NCBI GenBank assembly: GCA_963728965.1
Contig: CAVSMH010000002.1
Coordinates: 496,001 to 560,000 of the forward strand
Length of the DNA stretch: 64,000 nt
Direction: 5' to 3'
DNA from: DASQZT01 sp963728965
GTDB taxonomy: Bacteria > Acidobacteriota > Terriglobia > Bryobacterales > Bryobacteraceae
Shown here: positions 7,136 to 15,732 of the stretch, piece by piece
Position numbering within the stretch: the first letter of the stretch is position 1
Layout: each line of letters begins with the position of its first letter
Position numbers and translations under genes: made by a program
Notes under the pieces: generated by a model
What the model saw: only the letters and a program-made list of their open reading frames with translations
What the model was told of the DNA's origin: nothing
The model's database searches: none

Positions 7136-9253
7136 ATGCCGCGTGCCGACGCGAGCGCTGCTGTTTCCGTTGAGCGCTTTTTCCAGACTTCGCTGCTTGC
7201 CCTGGTTTCGTGCGGCTACCTGGCGGTGGCGGGCTCCGGCTATCTGGACACGCCCACCATCGTCCTTACCGCCGCGGGCCTGGTATTGCGCGGGTTGCTC
7301 ATTTATGGCATCGTGCGGCTCGAGATCACCGAGCGCACCTCGACCGTGGTCACGGTGGCCTATACCGGCTTCTATCTGCTCGACTATTTCCTGCTCTCGC
7401 GGGAGTTTCTTTCGGCTACCGTGCATCTGGTGTTCTTTCTCGCGGTGATGAAGATTCTGACCGCGCGCAACAACCGCGATCACCTGTACGCTGCCGTTAT
7501 CGCTTTTCTCGAACTGGTGGCCGCGGCTATCCTGTCCATCAATTTCAATTTCTTCGTCTGCATGGCGCTCTACCTCTTTTTCGCGCTGGCCACCCTTACT
7601 TCCGGTGAAATCCGGCGCGCCATGCACAAGGCATCGGCCACCGCGCGCGGTCCGGTAAAGCGGTTTCACCTGCGCCTGTCGACGCTCTCCGCCGTGGTTA
7701 CGATTGGCATCCTGGGACTCACCGCGGGACTATTCGTCATTCTTCCGCGCACCGCCGACGCCGCCTTCGCCCGCTTTACGTCCCGCCGCCTCAATGTTCC
7801 GGGCTTCGCCAACCAGGTGACGCTCGGTGGCATCGGCGAGATAAAAGCCACCTCGCGGCCGGTAATGCACATCCGGGCGATCAACGAACTGCCTGCGGGC
7901 GTCAAGTGGCGCGGCGCCACGCTTACCGAATTCGATGGCAAGCGCTGGTACAATCCCGGCTCCGACCGCCAGATCATCCGCCTGCAACACGGACAGGCAG
8001 AGCTCGAACGGGCGGGGAACCGCCGGCCCGGCGAAGGGGTGAACTACCAGGTGGAATACCAGGACATGGCTACCGATGCGCTGTTTTTTGCCGGCACGCC
8101 GGTGAGCATCTACGTGCGCCAGGAAGCCATCACCACCGAAGAGGGCAACTACCGGCTGGCCCAGATTCCGCCTCCCGGATTCCACTACGACGCCTACAGC
8201 TTCCTGGAAGAATCGCCGGAAGCCGCGCCCCTGCGCTACCCCACCCCGCTGCTGGCGCTCGCCCAAAGGGAGCATTACCTGCAACTCCCCGCGCTCGATA
8301 CGCGCATCCCGCGCCTGGCGCAGGAGCTGACCGTCGGCGACGGCACGGACCTCCAGCGGGCGCGCGCGATCGAACACTACCTGCGCACCGATTTCGGCTA
8401 CACACTGCAACTGCCGAGCCGCGAGGTGGCCGACCCGCTGGCGTATTTCCTGTTCGTCCGCCGCAAAGGCCATTGTGAATACTTCGCCTCCGCCATGACG
8501 GTGATGCTGCGTTCGCTGGCGATCCCGGCGCGCATTGCCACCGGATTCCAGAGCGGCGTGTACAATCCCATTACCGACCTGTGGCTGGTGCGCGCTTCCG
8601 ACGCCCACGCCTGGGTCGAAGCCTGGCTTCCGGGCCGCGGCTGGACCACGTTCGACCCCACCCCGCCCGATCCCAATCCTCCGACTCTGGCGCTTTTCAG
8701 CCGGCTCAATCTGTATCTGGATGCCGCCGAGACCTACTGGCGCCAGTGGGTGGTGGGGTACGACTCCGGGCAGCAGGGTTCGCTGCTCGACAAGCTCGAG
8801 CAGGGCGCCCGCGGGACCGGCGTGCGTTGGATCTACTCTCTGTCCGGCTGGGATTGGGAGGCGAGCGTCTCGCGGTGGTTGAGACACTTCGGGGTGCGAG
8901 CCGGGGTGGTGGTGCTGCTGGGGCTGTGTATCTGGCTGGCGGGCCCGCCGATCATTCGTCTGCTGCGCATCCGCCTTCGGGTGGAGAGGGTGCGCCGCGG
9001 GCAGGGCAGCCCCGCCGATGCCACGCTGCTCTACGGGCGCATGCTCCACGTGGTGAAGCGCCACGGCTATCATAAGCCGCCGTGGTTCACCCCGGCGGAG
9101 TTTGCCCTGTCGCTGCCGCGCGGCGGGCTGGGAAACGCGGTCGTGGAATTCACCGCGGCATACAATGCCGTGCGCTTCGGCGGCCGCACGGAAGTGGCGC
9201 CGCGGCTGTCGATCCTGCTGGGTGAGTTGGAGCGGCAGGGGCGGCGGGCATGA
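7136..9253 (+). CDS. TgpA-type membrane transglutaminase (DUF3488-transglutaminase-DUF4129)
   Basis: A 705-residue inner-membrane protein with an N-terminal multi-helix block (about 15-205), a periplasmic transglutaminase-like domain and one later transmembrane helix (about 585-605) followed by a cytoplasmic tail. The catalytic triad is visible: Cys447 in RRKGHCEYFASAM, His491 in SDAHAWVEAW and Asp507 in TTFDPTPP. ARAIEHYLRTDFGYTLQL marks the start of the core. Such proteins are normally partnered with MoxR and DUF58; a MoxR gene lies upstream at 4299. The stop overlaps the next ATG by 4 bases. The physiological substrate is not known. Confidence 0.92.
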   Translation: MPRADASAAVSVERFFQTSLLALVSCGYLAVAGSGYLDTPTIVLTAAGLVLRGLLIYGIVRLEITERTSTVVTVAYTGFYLLDYFLLSREFLSATVHLVFFLAVMKILTARNNRDHLYAAVIAFLELVAAAILSINFNFFVCMALYLFFALATLTSGEIRRAMHKASATARGPVKRFHLRLSTLSAVVTIGILGLTAGLFVILPRTADAAFARFTSRRLNVPGFANQVTLGGIGEIKATSRPVMHIRAINELPAGVKWRGATLTEFDGKRWYNPGSDRQIIRLQHGQAELERAGNRRPGEGVNYQVEYQDMATDALFFAGTPVSIYVRQEAITTEEGNYRLAQIPPPGFHYDAYSFLEESPEAAPLRYPTPLLALAQREHYLQLPALDTRIPRLAQELTVGDGTDLQRARAIEHYLRTDFGYTLQLPSREVADPLAYFLFVRRKGHCEYFASAMTVMLRSLAIPARIATGFQSGVYNPITDLWLVRASDAHAWVEAWLPGRGWTTFDPTPPDPNPPTLALFSRLNLYLDAAETYWRQWVVGYDSGQQGSLLDKLEQGARGTGVRWIYSLSGWDWEASVSRWLRHFGVRAGVVVLLGLCIWLAGPPIIRLLRIRLRVERVRRGQGSPADATLLYGRMLHVVKRHGYHKPPWFTPAEFALSLPRGGLGNAVVEFTAAYNAVRFGGRTEVAPRLSILLGELERQGRRA

Positions 9254-11301
9254 CCCCCGAGGAGAACGCCCGGCTGGAGGCGATCGAACGCCGCCTGGGA
9301 TGGATCGAGTCCCAACTGGCACAGTTGGCCGGGCAGCCGGCCGGCCTTGCGCCGGCGCCGGGTCGAGCGGTCGGTCCGCCTTTGCCCTCGCCGTCATTGG
9401 CGGGCAGCGAGGCCGTCATTCAGCCGGCGGAGCCCCCGCGAATCCCGGCCTGGGCCGCGACCGACGCTCCGGAACCCTCTCCGCCGCCGCGACCCGCCCG
9501 CGACATCGAGACGGCGGTCGGACTGACCTGGGTCAGCCGCATCGCGGTGCTGACAATCGTTCTGGCCCTCGCCTTTTTCTTCAAGTACGCATTCGAGAAT
9601 CACTGGATCACGGAGTGGGGCCGCATCGCGCTTGGAATGGGCGCCGGCGCGGTGGCGCTGTTCTTCGGCGAGCGGTCCTGGCGCACCGGGCAGCATACCT
9701 TCGGACAGTCGCTGACGGCAGCCGGGGTGGTGTTCCTGTACCTGTCCTGCTGGGCCTCGTTCAGCCTATACAGCCTGGTGTCGCAGCCCGCCGCGTTCGC
9801 CTGCATGGTGCTGGTTACCGGCGGGGCGGGCATCCTGGCATTCCGGTATGACAGCCAGGCGGTGGCGCTGCTGGCGCTGGCCGGCGGTTTTTCCACGCCT
9901 CTGCTGCTCGGCACCGGCCGCGAGCCCTGGCTCTTTTTTGGATATTCGCTGGTGCTCGACCTCGGAGCCGCGTTTGCCGCCCGCCGCCGCGGGTGGCGCT
10001 GGCCGGAGGCGCTGGCGGTTTCGGGCACCGTGGTGTTCTTCGCCAGCCAATTGCCGGCGCCGCCCGGCTCCCGGGCGGTGTTCACGTTCTTCGTACTGGC
10101 CTGGTACCTCGTGTTTGCCACATCCCGTCTGGCGGCGGTGTTCGTGGCCGCGCAGGTAATGGCGCCGCTGGCACTGGTGTACACCTGGCGTGGTGGCGGC
10201 GGCGCGCTGTTGGCCGCCTTGCTGCTGGCCGGTGCGGGATTGATCATGGCCGCCCGGCGCGGCTGGGCTGCCGCGGTGAGCGCAGCCTTTGCCGGCTTCT
10301 GGCTGGGATTCGAGGCGTGGACTGTCTTTGCCGGCAATGCTCCTCCGCTGGGCTCGACACTGGCGACGCTCACCGCCGCGTTCCTCCTGTTCCTCAGTTG
10401 GCCGGTGTGGCGCGCGGTCGAACGCCGCCAGCCTCTCCGCATTCAGGATCTCGTGGTTCTGGCCCTGAACGCCGCCCTTTATTTCGGAGGGGCCTATACT
10501 TTGCTTTACCGGGGTCATGCCGCCTGGGAGGGGCTGCTGGCCGTACTCGCCGCCGCGGTGCACATGGCCGCATCGCGCCTGCTCGGAGGCTACGATCGAC
10601 GAGGCTCGCTGCTGGCCGCCGGCACCGGCTGGATACTACTGATCCTCGCGGCGCCGATCCAGTTCGCGGGTTACTACATCACCATCGCCTGGGCGCTGGA
10701 AGCCGCGGCCATCGCCTGGATCGGCACCCGTTTCGCCGAAGAACGCGCGATCAATGCCTCGATGGTGATCTTCCTGCTGGTTCTGGGAAGCCTGCTGCTG
10801 ACCGGAAGCGCCAGCTACCCGGGCAGCGGCAACCGCTTGCTCCTCAGCGTCCGTTTCCTGACATTCACGGTATCGGCCGCCAGCCTGCTGGCAGCGGCGC
10901 GGTGGATTGCCGCCGGCAGGCGCGCGCTCGCCACCTACCTCTGCGGACTCGGCGTGATGCTCTGGGGCCTCTGCCTGGAAGCCACCGAGTGGGCCCGGCG
11001 CGTGGCGTCGCCCCAGGACTTCGTCAGTGTGGCCAGTACTTCGATTTCCGTCCTGGCCGCCGCCTATGCGGTGCTGCTGGTGGCCGGCGGTGTGGCCCGC
11101 CGCAGTCCGGTGACGAGGGTGGCCGGCATCGTATTGATCGGCCTGGTTGTGCTGAAACTTTATCTTTACGATGTCTGGCTTCTGCCGCAGTTTTACCGCA
11201 TGGCGGCCTTTGCGATCCTGGGTGTGCTGCTGCTGGCCATGTCCTATCTGTATTCCCGCTTCCGCGCGTCCATCGAGAGCTGGTGGCGCCCGCCTTCGTA
11301 G
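9250..11301 (+). CDS. DUF2339 polytopic membrane protein
   Basis: A 683-residue integral membrane protein with an N-terminal coiled-coil (EENARLEAIERRLGWIESQL), a Pro-rich linker to about residue 80, then roughly 20 closely packed hydrophobic helices. The entry motif ETAVGLTWVSRIAVLTIVL and the repeated small-residue helices are typical of DUF2339. Function is unknown; an envelope role is only suggested by its ATGA coupling to the transglutaminase gene. The hydrophobic architecture and length match the family. Confidence 0.88.
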   Translation: MTPEENARLEAIERRLGWIESQLAQLAGQPAGLAPAPGRAVGPPLPSPSLAGSEAVIQPAEPPRIPAWAATDAPEPSPPPRPARDIETAVGLTWVSRIAVLTIVLALAFFFKYAFENHWITEWGRIALGMGAGAVALFFGERSWRTGQHTFGQSLTAAGVVFLYLSCWASFSLYSLVSQPAAFACMVLVTGGAGILAFRYDSQAVALLALAGGFSTPLLLGTGREPWLFFGYSLVLDLGAAFAARRRGWRWPEALAVSGTVVFFASQLPAPPGSRAVFTFFVLAWYLVFATSRLAAVFVAAQVMAPLALVYTWRGGGGALLAALLLAGAGLIMAARRGWAAAVSAAFAGFWLGFEAWTVFAGNAPPLGSTLATLTAAFLLFLSWPVWRAVERRQPLRIQDLVVLALNAALYFGGAYTLLYRGHAAWEGLLAVLAAAVHMAASRLLGGYDRRGSLLAAGTGWILLILAAPIQFAGYYITIAWALEAAAIAWIGTRFAEERAINASMVIFLLVLGSLLLTGSASYPGSGNRLLLSVRFLTFTVSAASLLAAARWIAAGRRALATYLCGLGVMLWGLCLEATEWARRVASPQDFVSVASTSISVLAAAYAVLLVAGGVARRSPVTRVAGIVLIGLVVLKLYLYDVWLLPQFYRMAAFAILGVLLLAMSYLYSRFRASIESWWRPPS

Positions 11302-11328
11302 ACCGCGCATTCCATGCCGTGGGGAGTG

Positions 11329-11595
11329 CTACGACACGCGCACCCCGGCACGGCGCAGGCCCAGGCATGCGACATGCTCCAGCAGGTCCAGGCAAGCGGC
11401 GGTGTGTTCGGCGTCCGGATCGCCGCTGGACACCGAGTCGAGGACAGCGTCGAGCACTTCCCGGCGCTCCTCTTCGAGGGTGTCCCAGGCAGGGTCCGGA
11501 TGCCTGCTCCCCAGGGGATACGGCGGCCCGTCGAACCAGTGCTCGAGGATCTCCATCGCCCGCTCCGCAGCTTCGCTTCCCGCCACTGATGCCAC
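11329..11595 (-). CDS. Small acidic hypothetical protein
   Basis: Not recognised. An 88-residue acidic, helix-rich soluble protein (SEAAERAMEILEHWFDGPPY, then WDTLEEERREVLDAVLDSVS). Composition looks coding, whereas overlapping open frames on both strands have poor, Arg/Ser-rich composition. It converges with the DUF2339 gene and is divergent from flbD. No signal peptide or known motif. Confidence 0.5.
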   Translation of the reverse strand: MASVAGSEAAERAMEILEHWFDGPPYPLGSRHPDPAWDTLEEERREVLDAVLDSVSSGDPDAEHTAACLDLLEHVACLGLRRAGVRVS

Positions 11596-11638
11596 ATTCC
11601 CTCCAAGACAGCCTTATCGGACAATCCGCGCCAGGTGT

Positions 11639-11666
11639 TAATGCTCTACCGCCTTGGTGCCGATAA
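11639..11666 (+). promoter_or_regulatory. Candidate sigma-28 (FliA) flagellar promoter
   Basis: GCCGATAA at 11659-11666 is an exact match to the sigma-28 -10 element. TAATGCTC at 11639-11646 matches the TAAAGTTT -35 at five of eight positions, with a 12-base spacer (consensus 11). It lies 16 bases upstream of flbD, the first gene of the flbD-motA-motB cluster, which makes chance occurrence less likely. Confidence 0.5.
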
Positions 11667-11682
11667 GTTGTCAGAGGCTCCT

Positions 11683-11916
11683 ATGATTCGACTGACCCGG
11701 CTCAACCACGTGCCGGTGGTCCTGAATTCGGATTTGATTGAACACATCGAAGAGACTCCCGACACGGTGATCTCGCTGACCACCGGTCAGATCGTGCGCG
11801 TGCGCGAAACGGCCGATGAGGTAGTGGAACGGATCGTGCGATTTCGCCGGAAGATCAATACGCCCGACGGGATGCGCGCGCCCGTCGATCCATCCATGTC
11901 AGACGGACTGGAATAG
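11683..11916 (+). CDS. flbD: Flagellar protein FlbD
   Basis: A 77-residue small flagellar-cluster protein of the FlbD/SwrD family (not the Caulobacter sigma-54 activator), reported in other bacteria to boost motor torque. MIRLTRLNHVPVVLNSDLIE is the diagnostic start and TGQIVRVRETADEVVERIV completes the domain. ATG 11683 is chosen over the in-frame ATG at 11635 because it aligns with the family start and has AGAGG upstream. motA follows 6 bases after the stop, the classical flbD-motA-motB order. Confidence 0.9.
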   Translation: MIRLTRLNHVPVVLNSDLIEHIEETPDTVISLTTGQIVRVRETADEVVERIVRFRRKINTPDGMRAPVDPSMSDGLE

Positions 11917-11922
11917 CTACCT

Positions 11923-12798
11923 ATGCCAGAGGCCTCAGCCCCTAAGAAGAAATCCAAATCGGTACCGGTAAGGCCGGACTTGGGCACCCTCCTCGGGATC
12001 GCCATGGCGTTGTCCGGAATTATCGGCGGCCTCCTGCTCGAAAAGGGCCAACTCGGAGACGTCGTCCAAGGCACGGCCGCCATGATCGTCCTCGGAGGCA
12101 CCGTTGGAGCCGTCCTCGTGACGAATCCCTTCACGGTCTTTCTCCGCGCCGTGAAGGGACTCGGCGGTGTGTTTTTCGAGCCGGCCAGCATGATCTCCGC
12201 CACCATCGACAACATCATCCAGTACGCTACCAAGGCCCGCAAACAGGGCATCGTCAGCCTGGAAGCGGACGCCAATGGCATTGACGACCGCTTCTTGCGG
12301 AAAGCGCTGAACCTCGCCGTGGACGGCACCGATCTCCAGGAACTGCGCCGCATGATGGAGGTCGATATCGCCCAAAGCGAACAGGTGGCCGAAGCGGAAG
12401 CCAAGGTGTGGGAATCGGCCGGCGGCTACGCGCCCACCATCGGCATTATCGGCGCGGTGATGGGGCTGATTCAAGTGATGAAGCATCTCGAAGACATCAA
12501 TGAAGTCGGACACGGCATTGCGGTGGCGTTCGTGGCGACGGTTTATGGCGTTGGGAGTGCCAATATCTTCTTTTTGCCGGCTGCCAACAAGCTGCGTTTC
12601 CGCATGCGTCAGACCACCGCGATCAAGGAGATGATTCTCGAAGGAGTCACTGGAATCGTGGAGGGGCGGAATCCCACCCTCATCCGGTTGAAGCTCGAGT
12701 CGTTCGACCCCACTCCCGCTCGAACCAAGAAGCCAAGGGCCGCCAAGAAGGGCGAACCGGCTTCCAAGGCGGCCGCGCCGTCGGCCGCCGGAGATTAG
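11923..12798 (+). CDS. motA: Flagellar motor stator protein MotA
   Basis: Inner-membrane stator subunit that forms the ion channel with MotB and drives the rotor. It is 291 residues with four transmembrane helices (about 22-40, 46-66, 165-186, 197-216), the cytoplasmic loop containing VSLEADANGIDDRFLRKALN, and the conserved GGYAPTIGIIGAVMGLI helix. The C-terminal tail is unusually Ala/Lys-rich (after about 265). Located between flbD and motB with 6- and 7-base gaps, so probably one transcript. Confidence 0.95.
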   Translation: MPEASAPKKKSKSVPVRPDLGTLLGIAMALSGIIGGLLLEKGQLGDVVQGTAAMIVLGGTVGAVLVTNPFTVFLRAVKGLGGVFFEPASMISATIDNIIQYATKARKQGIVSLEADANGIDDRFLRKALNLAVDGTDLQELRRMMEVDIAQSEQVAEAEAKVWESAGGYAPTIGIIGAVMGLIQVMKHLEDINEVGHGIAVAFVATVYGVGSANIFFLPAANKLRFRMRQTTAIKEMILEGVTGIVEGRNPTLIRLKLESFDPTPARTKKPRAAKKGEPASKAAAPSAAGD

Positions 12799-12805
12799 AA
12801 GCGGC

Positions 12806-13600
12806 ATGCGAAAAAAGCACGCCGAGCATGAAAATCACGAACGCTGGCTGGTGTCCTATGCCGATTTCATCACGCTGCTGTTCGCCTTTTTCGTGGTGAT
12901 GTTCGCCTCCACGCAATCCGACAAGAACAAAGCCAGGGCCGTTTCGGATTCGGTTCGTGAAGCCCTGGAGCACGGCCAGTTCAGCGCCGCCATTTCCACC
13001 GTGCTCGGCCGTGGAAAACATCAGAACTCGCGCCCCGCTTCGCATCCGGAACCGGTGAAGGAATCCGAGAACCTGCCCGCGAATCACCCACCCAGGCATC
13101 CCCCGGATCTGGCCAAATCGCTGGAAACGTTGCAAGGAGGCCTCAGTGCCGAACTCAAGGCGGGCAAAGTCTCATTGAAACTGGAGGGACGGGGGCTGGT
13201 CATCAGTATGCGGGAAGCCGCATTTTTCGCTTCCGGCGATGATACCGTATCGGCGGGCGGCATACCCATCATCGGCAAGATCGCGGCCGTGATCAGCGCC
13301 CTTCCTCAGTCCATACGAATCGAAGGTTATACCGATTCGATTCCGATCCACAATTCGCGTTTCCGCAGCAATTGGGAGCTCTCGGCAGCTCGCGCCATCG
13401 CCATGCTGGAGATGCTTCGGCAGCGGTTCGGAGTCCCAACCGAGCGCATGGTGGTGGCCGGGTACGCCGAGAACGCTCCCGTCGACAGCAACGAAACCGA
13501 CGAAGGACGGGCACACAACCGCCGCGTGGACCTCGTGGTGCTTTCGGCTGAAGCCATGAAGTCGGAGCCTCAAGCCGCGGCGCCCGACACGGGCCATTGA
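12806..13600 (+). CDS. motB: Flagellar motor stator protein MotB (OmpA-like)
   Basis: Stator subunit anchoring the motor to peptidoglycan. 264 residues: a single transmembrane helix (about 15-36) with the essential ion-carrying Asp20 in SYADFITLLFAFFVVMFAS, a linker, and an OmpA-like peptidoglycan-binding domain from about 140 (IRIEGYTDSIPIHNSRFRSN, later ETDEGRAHNRRVDLVVL). The polar residues after the Asp do not decide between proton and sodium use. It follows motA by 7 bases. Confidence 0.95.
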   Translation: MRKKHAEHENHERWLVSYADFITLLFAFFVVMFASTQSDKNKARAVSDSVREALEHGQFSAAISTVLGRGKHQNSRPASHPEPVKESENLPANHPPRHPPDLAKSLETLQGGLSAELKAGKVSLKLEGRGLVISMREAAFFASGDDTVSAGGIPIIGKIAAVISALPQSIRIEGYTDSIPIHNSRFRSNWELSAARAIAMLEMLRQRFGVPTERMVVAGYAENAPVDSNETDEGRAHNRRVDLVVLSAEAMKSEPQAAAPDTGH

Positions 13601-13778
13601 GCCTGCGCGGTGCGGAGAATCGGCTACCGCGCCGGGACCCTGCTTCTTCACACGGTCAGGAGCGTGAGAGCCCGCGCCAGGCGGTGGTGGTGATCCGCAG
13701 CACGTAACCGTCACGCTCGATCCGCAGTCCATGCCGGCCACTGTGCGCGCTCCGAAATAACCGGGGGGGATTGCCCCG

Positions 13779-14024
13779 CTACCGCCGGCCGGCATGCGGC
13801 TGGAGCCGGGCAATCAGTCCCGACAGGACCGCCGGTTCGCGCGGTCCGGCCGCAGCCGCCAAGTTCTGATCGCGCACGAGCTTGATCTCCCGCGCAATGA
13901 CCTGAGTCTCCCGGGGAGCGCGGATCCCCACCTTCACCCGATACCGTGCGATTTGTGCGATTACGATTTCGATGTCGTCGCCGATGAGGATGCTTTCGCC
14001 CTCACGGCGCGACATCATGAGCAT
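13779..14024 (-). CDS. csrA: Carbon storage regulator CsrA
   Basis: Small dimeric RNA-binding translational regulator (81 residues) that binds GGA motifs in leaders and represses flagellin and other mRNAs. MLMMSRREGESILIGDDIEI aligns with the canonical MLVLTR-GES start, which decides ATG 14024; AAGAGG lies 7 bases upstream. VKVGIRAPRETQVIAREI carries the conserved RNA-binding segment. The C-terminal tail is longer than usual (about 20 extra residues, Ala/Arg-rich). The start overlaps the end of fliW by 10 bases, so CsrA and its antagonist are co-translated. Confidence 0.95.
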   Translation of the reverse strand: MLMMSRREGESILIGDDIEIVIAQIARYRVKVGIRAPRETQVIAREIKLVRDQNLAAAAGPREPAVLSGLIARLQPHAGRR

Positions 14025-14473
14025 ACAGCTGCCTCTTGCGGCATCAGGGGGTGCTGGTGCGAGTACTCGGACTCCGGCGCCACCGCCTGTACGGCTTTGC
14101 GATTGCGGAGATTCACCAAAACGGGTGCCAGCAGGTTGGCTGTCGCGCCGGTCTCCTGAACCGAGACCACTGTCAGGCACAGCACGTCACTACCAATCCG
14201 CGGCTGCCGGCCGCGCGGTAATTCCAGGTGCTCCAAATCCTCGTCGGTGACACTCAAGCGGTAGTTCGGGTCCGCCACGAAGATCGGCATGGTGATGAAA
14301 CACAAGCCGGCATCTTCCAGGCTTTGCAAGTAAATCAGCGGATCGCTCTCCACGAACCGCACGGCCACAAATCGTCTGCTTTCCTCGAATCCGGGAAGGC
14401 CGCACGGAAATTCGAGCTCAGATTCGTTTTGGTATGTGATCTGTCCAAAATGTTTCGTCTGGAACACTGCCAT
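14015..14473 (-). CDS. fliW: Flagellar assembly factor FliW
   Basis: CsrA antagonist (152 residues) that, in the known FliW-CsrA-flagellin switch, releases CsrA when flagellin is exported. Conserved family blocks are FPCGLPGFEESRRFVAV and DPLIYLQSLEDAGLCFI, then VLVNLRNRKAVQAV near the end. GAGGTG stands 2-3 bases before the ATG on the minus strand. It sits directly upstream of and overlaps csrA, and faces the motAB operon across a 180-base gap. Assignment is firm. Confidence 0.95.
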   Translation of the reverse strand: MAVFQTKHFGQITYQNESELEFPCGLPGFEESRRFVAVRFVESDPLIYLQSLEDAGLCFITMPIFVADPNYRLSVTDEDLEHLELPRGRQPRIGSDVLCLTVVSVQETGATANLLAPVLVNLRNRKAVQAVAPESEYSHQHPLMPQEAAVCS

Positions 14474-14587
14474 AACACCTCGTTCTACCCAGTAAATCGG
14501 TGTTTCGTCGGGAATCTGTATACCGGGAAATACGAAATTCCACCGGAGCGCGATGGGGGGGCTCTGCGTTAGAATCGGTATTCACCC

Positions 14588-15184
14588 ATGCATGGCGGCC
14601 GATTTGCCTGTCTCCTGCTGGGCCTCTGGCTCGCCGGCGGCCTGTTCATGGCCTTCCTGGCGCGTCAGAACCTGGAGACGGCCGACCGGCTCATCGCCAA
14701 CGGAGATACCGCTGTCCTTTTGCATTCCGGAGGAGCGGGAATTCAGGCGATGCGCGGTCTCCTGCGCTACCACGCTCTCGAACAAACCCGTGCCGCGCGG
14801 GAAAGCTGGGAGACCACGGAGATAGTCCTGGGGTGCTTTTTCTTCTTCTTCCTGCTGTTCGGGACTCGCGAGGACAAGTTCACGCTGCTGATTCCGCTAG
14901 TGATGGTGCTGGTGACCCTGGTCGAACGGCTGGTGCTGACGCCGGAGACGATCTCGCGGGGCCGGGCGCTCGATTTCATACCGGCGGGCGCTCAGGCGGC
15001 GGACCGGGTCAAGCTGCTGATGCTCGAGAAGGCCCATATGGCTTGCGAGTTGGGCAAAGGGGTACTGGCGGTGATCCTGGCGGCACGGCTCATTCTGGGT
15101 GGGAGGCGGCGGCGTTCAGCGAGTGACGTCCGGCAGGAGCTGGATCTCATCGATAAAGCCAATTACCGCCATATCAATGGGTGA
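14588..15184 (+). CDS. Small integral membrane protein of unknown function
   Basis: Not recognised. 198 residues with four hydrophobic segments (about 6-25, 80-94, 102-118, 156-172), including a run of phenylalanines in LGCFFFFFLLFG. There is no catalytic motif. A TAGAAT hexamer at 14570-14575 lies 12 bases upstream. The last 23 codons overlap, tail to tail, the end of the microcompartment pentamer gene on the other strand; the basic RRRR after the last helix suggests the true functional end is near there and the tail is read-through into antisense sequence. Confidence 0.65.
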   Translation: MHGGRFACLLLGLWLAGGLFMAFLARQNLETADRLIANGDTAVLLHSGGAGIQAMRGLLRYHALEQTRAARESWETTEIVLGCFFFFFLLFGTREDKFTLLIPLVMVLVTLVERLVLTPETISRGRALDFIPAGAQAADRVKLLMLEKAHMACELGKGVLAVILAARLILGGRRRRSASDVRQELDLIDKANYRHING

Positions 15185-15400
15185 TTGCGGTCTGCCGACC
15201 GACGTCATGGCGCTGAACCCTTCCGTGGTGAGCAGTACCCGGTCGCCCACCCCGGCGTCCACCGCGTCCAGGGCAACCACGGCATCCCCGCGATTGCTGC
15301 CATCCAAGTTCAATGGCTGCACCAGCAGCAGTTTACGTCCCTCGTGACTGGGGTGTTTCTGGGTCGCCACCAGCTCGCCCACAACGCGGGCAATCAGCAT
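15116..15400 (-). CDS. Microcompartment vertex (BMC-P, EutN/CcmL-type) protein 1
   Basis: A 94-residue pentamer-forming shell protein that would cap the vertices of a bacterial microcompartment. MLIARVVGELVATQKHPSHE, then KLLLVQPLNLDG and VVALDAVDAGVGDRVLLTTE are the EutN/CcmL fold signatures, ending IDMAVIGFIDEIQL. It is the last gene of the minus-strand operon aldolase, BMC-H, BMC-P, BMC-P, BMC-P and overlaps the preceding pentamer gene by 7 bases. Confidence 0.95.
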   Translation of the reverse strand: MLIARVVGELVATQKHPSHEGRKLLLVQPLNLDGSNRGDAVVALDAVDAGVGDRVLLTTEGFSAMTSVGRPQSPIDMAVIGFIDEIQLLPDVTR

Positions 15401-15729
15401 GCCGACCGCTTCCGCACCGGCTTGCGATGGTTCGGCTGGCCCGCGGCAGCGATCGCTTCGCGCCGCTGGACGTGCACCGAATCTACAATCCCGACGATTG
15501 TAGTATCGGTGGGGGACTCGGCCGGCAGGAACGGAAAGCTGGCTTCCTTGCCGCGCACCCAGTAGACGATTTCGCCTGCTCCAGCCCCCGTGCAGTCAGT
15601 GCAAATGATGCGTTTGCCGGTATGCTCCAGTTCGGGCGTAAGGGGCTGCACGATCAGCATGCGCAGCCCGCCCAGACCGGGATTTTTCTCGGTGCACCAG
15701 ACACAACCGATGACACGGCCGAGATACAT
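15394..15729 (-). CDS. Microcompartment vertex (BMC-P) protein 2 with two CxxC motifs
   Basis: A 111-residue EutN/CcmL-family pentamer protein. It keeps the fold markers MYLGRVIGC, LRMLIVQPL and TTIVGIVDSVHV. Two cysteine pairs replace normally small or hydrophobic residues: CVWC at 9-12 and CTDC at 43-46. The two pairs could bind zinc or an Fe-S cluster, an inference not supported by anything else here. A basic 20-residue tail extends past the usual end. Operon position: between two other BMC-P genes, 3 bases after the upstream one. Confidence 0.92.
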   Translation of the reverse strand: MYLGRVIGCVWCTEKNPGLGGLRMLIVQPLTPELEHTGKRIICTDCTGAGAGEIVYWVRGKEASFPFLPAESPTDTTIVGIVDSVHVQRREAIAAAGQPNHRKPVRKRSAC

Positions 15730-15732
15730 AGC

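Noticed and set aside
7730..9397. A 555-codon minus-strand open frame opposite the transglutaminase gene
   Set aside because: The plus strand has a full catalytic triad and membrane helices; the minus frame has shadow composition (Gln/Arg/Pro-rich) and no recognisable domain.
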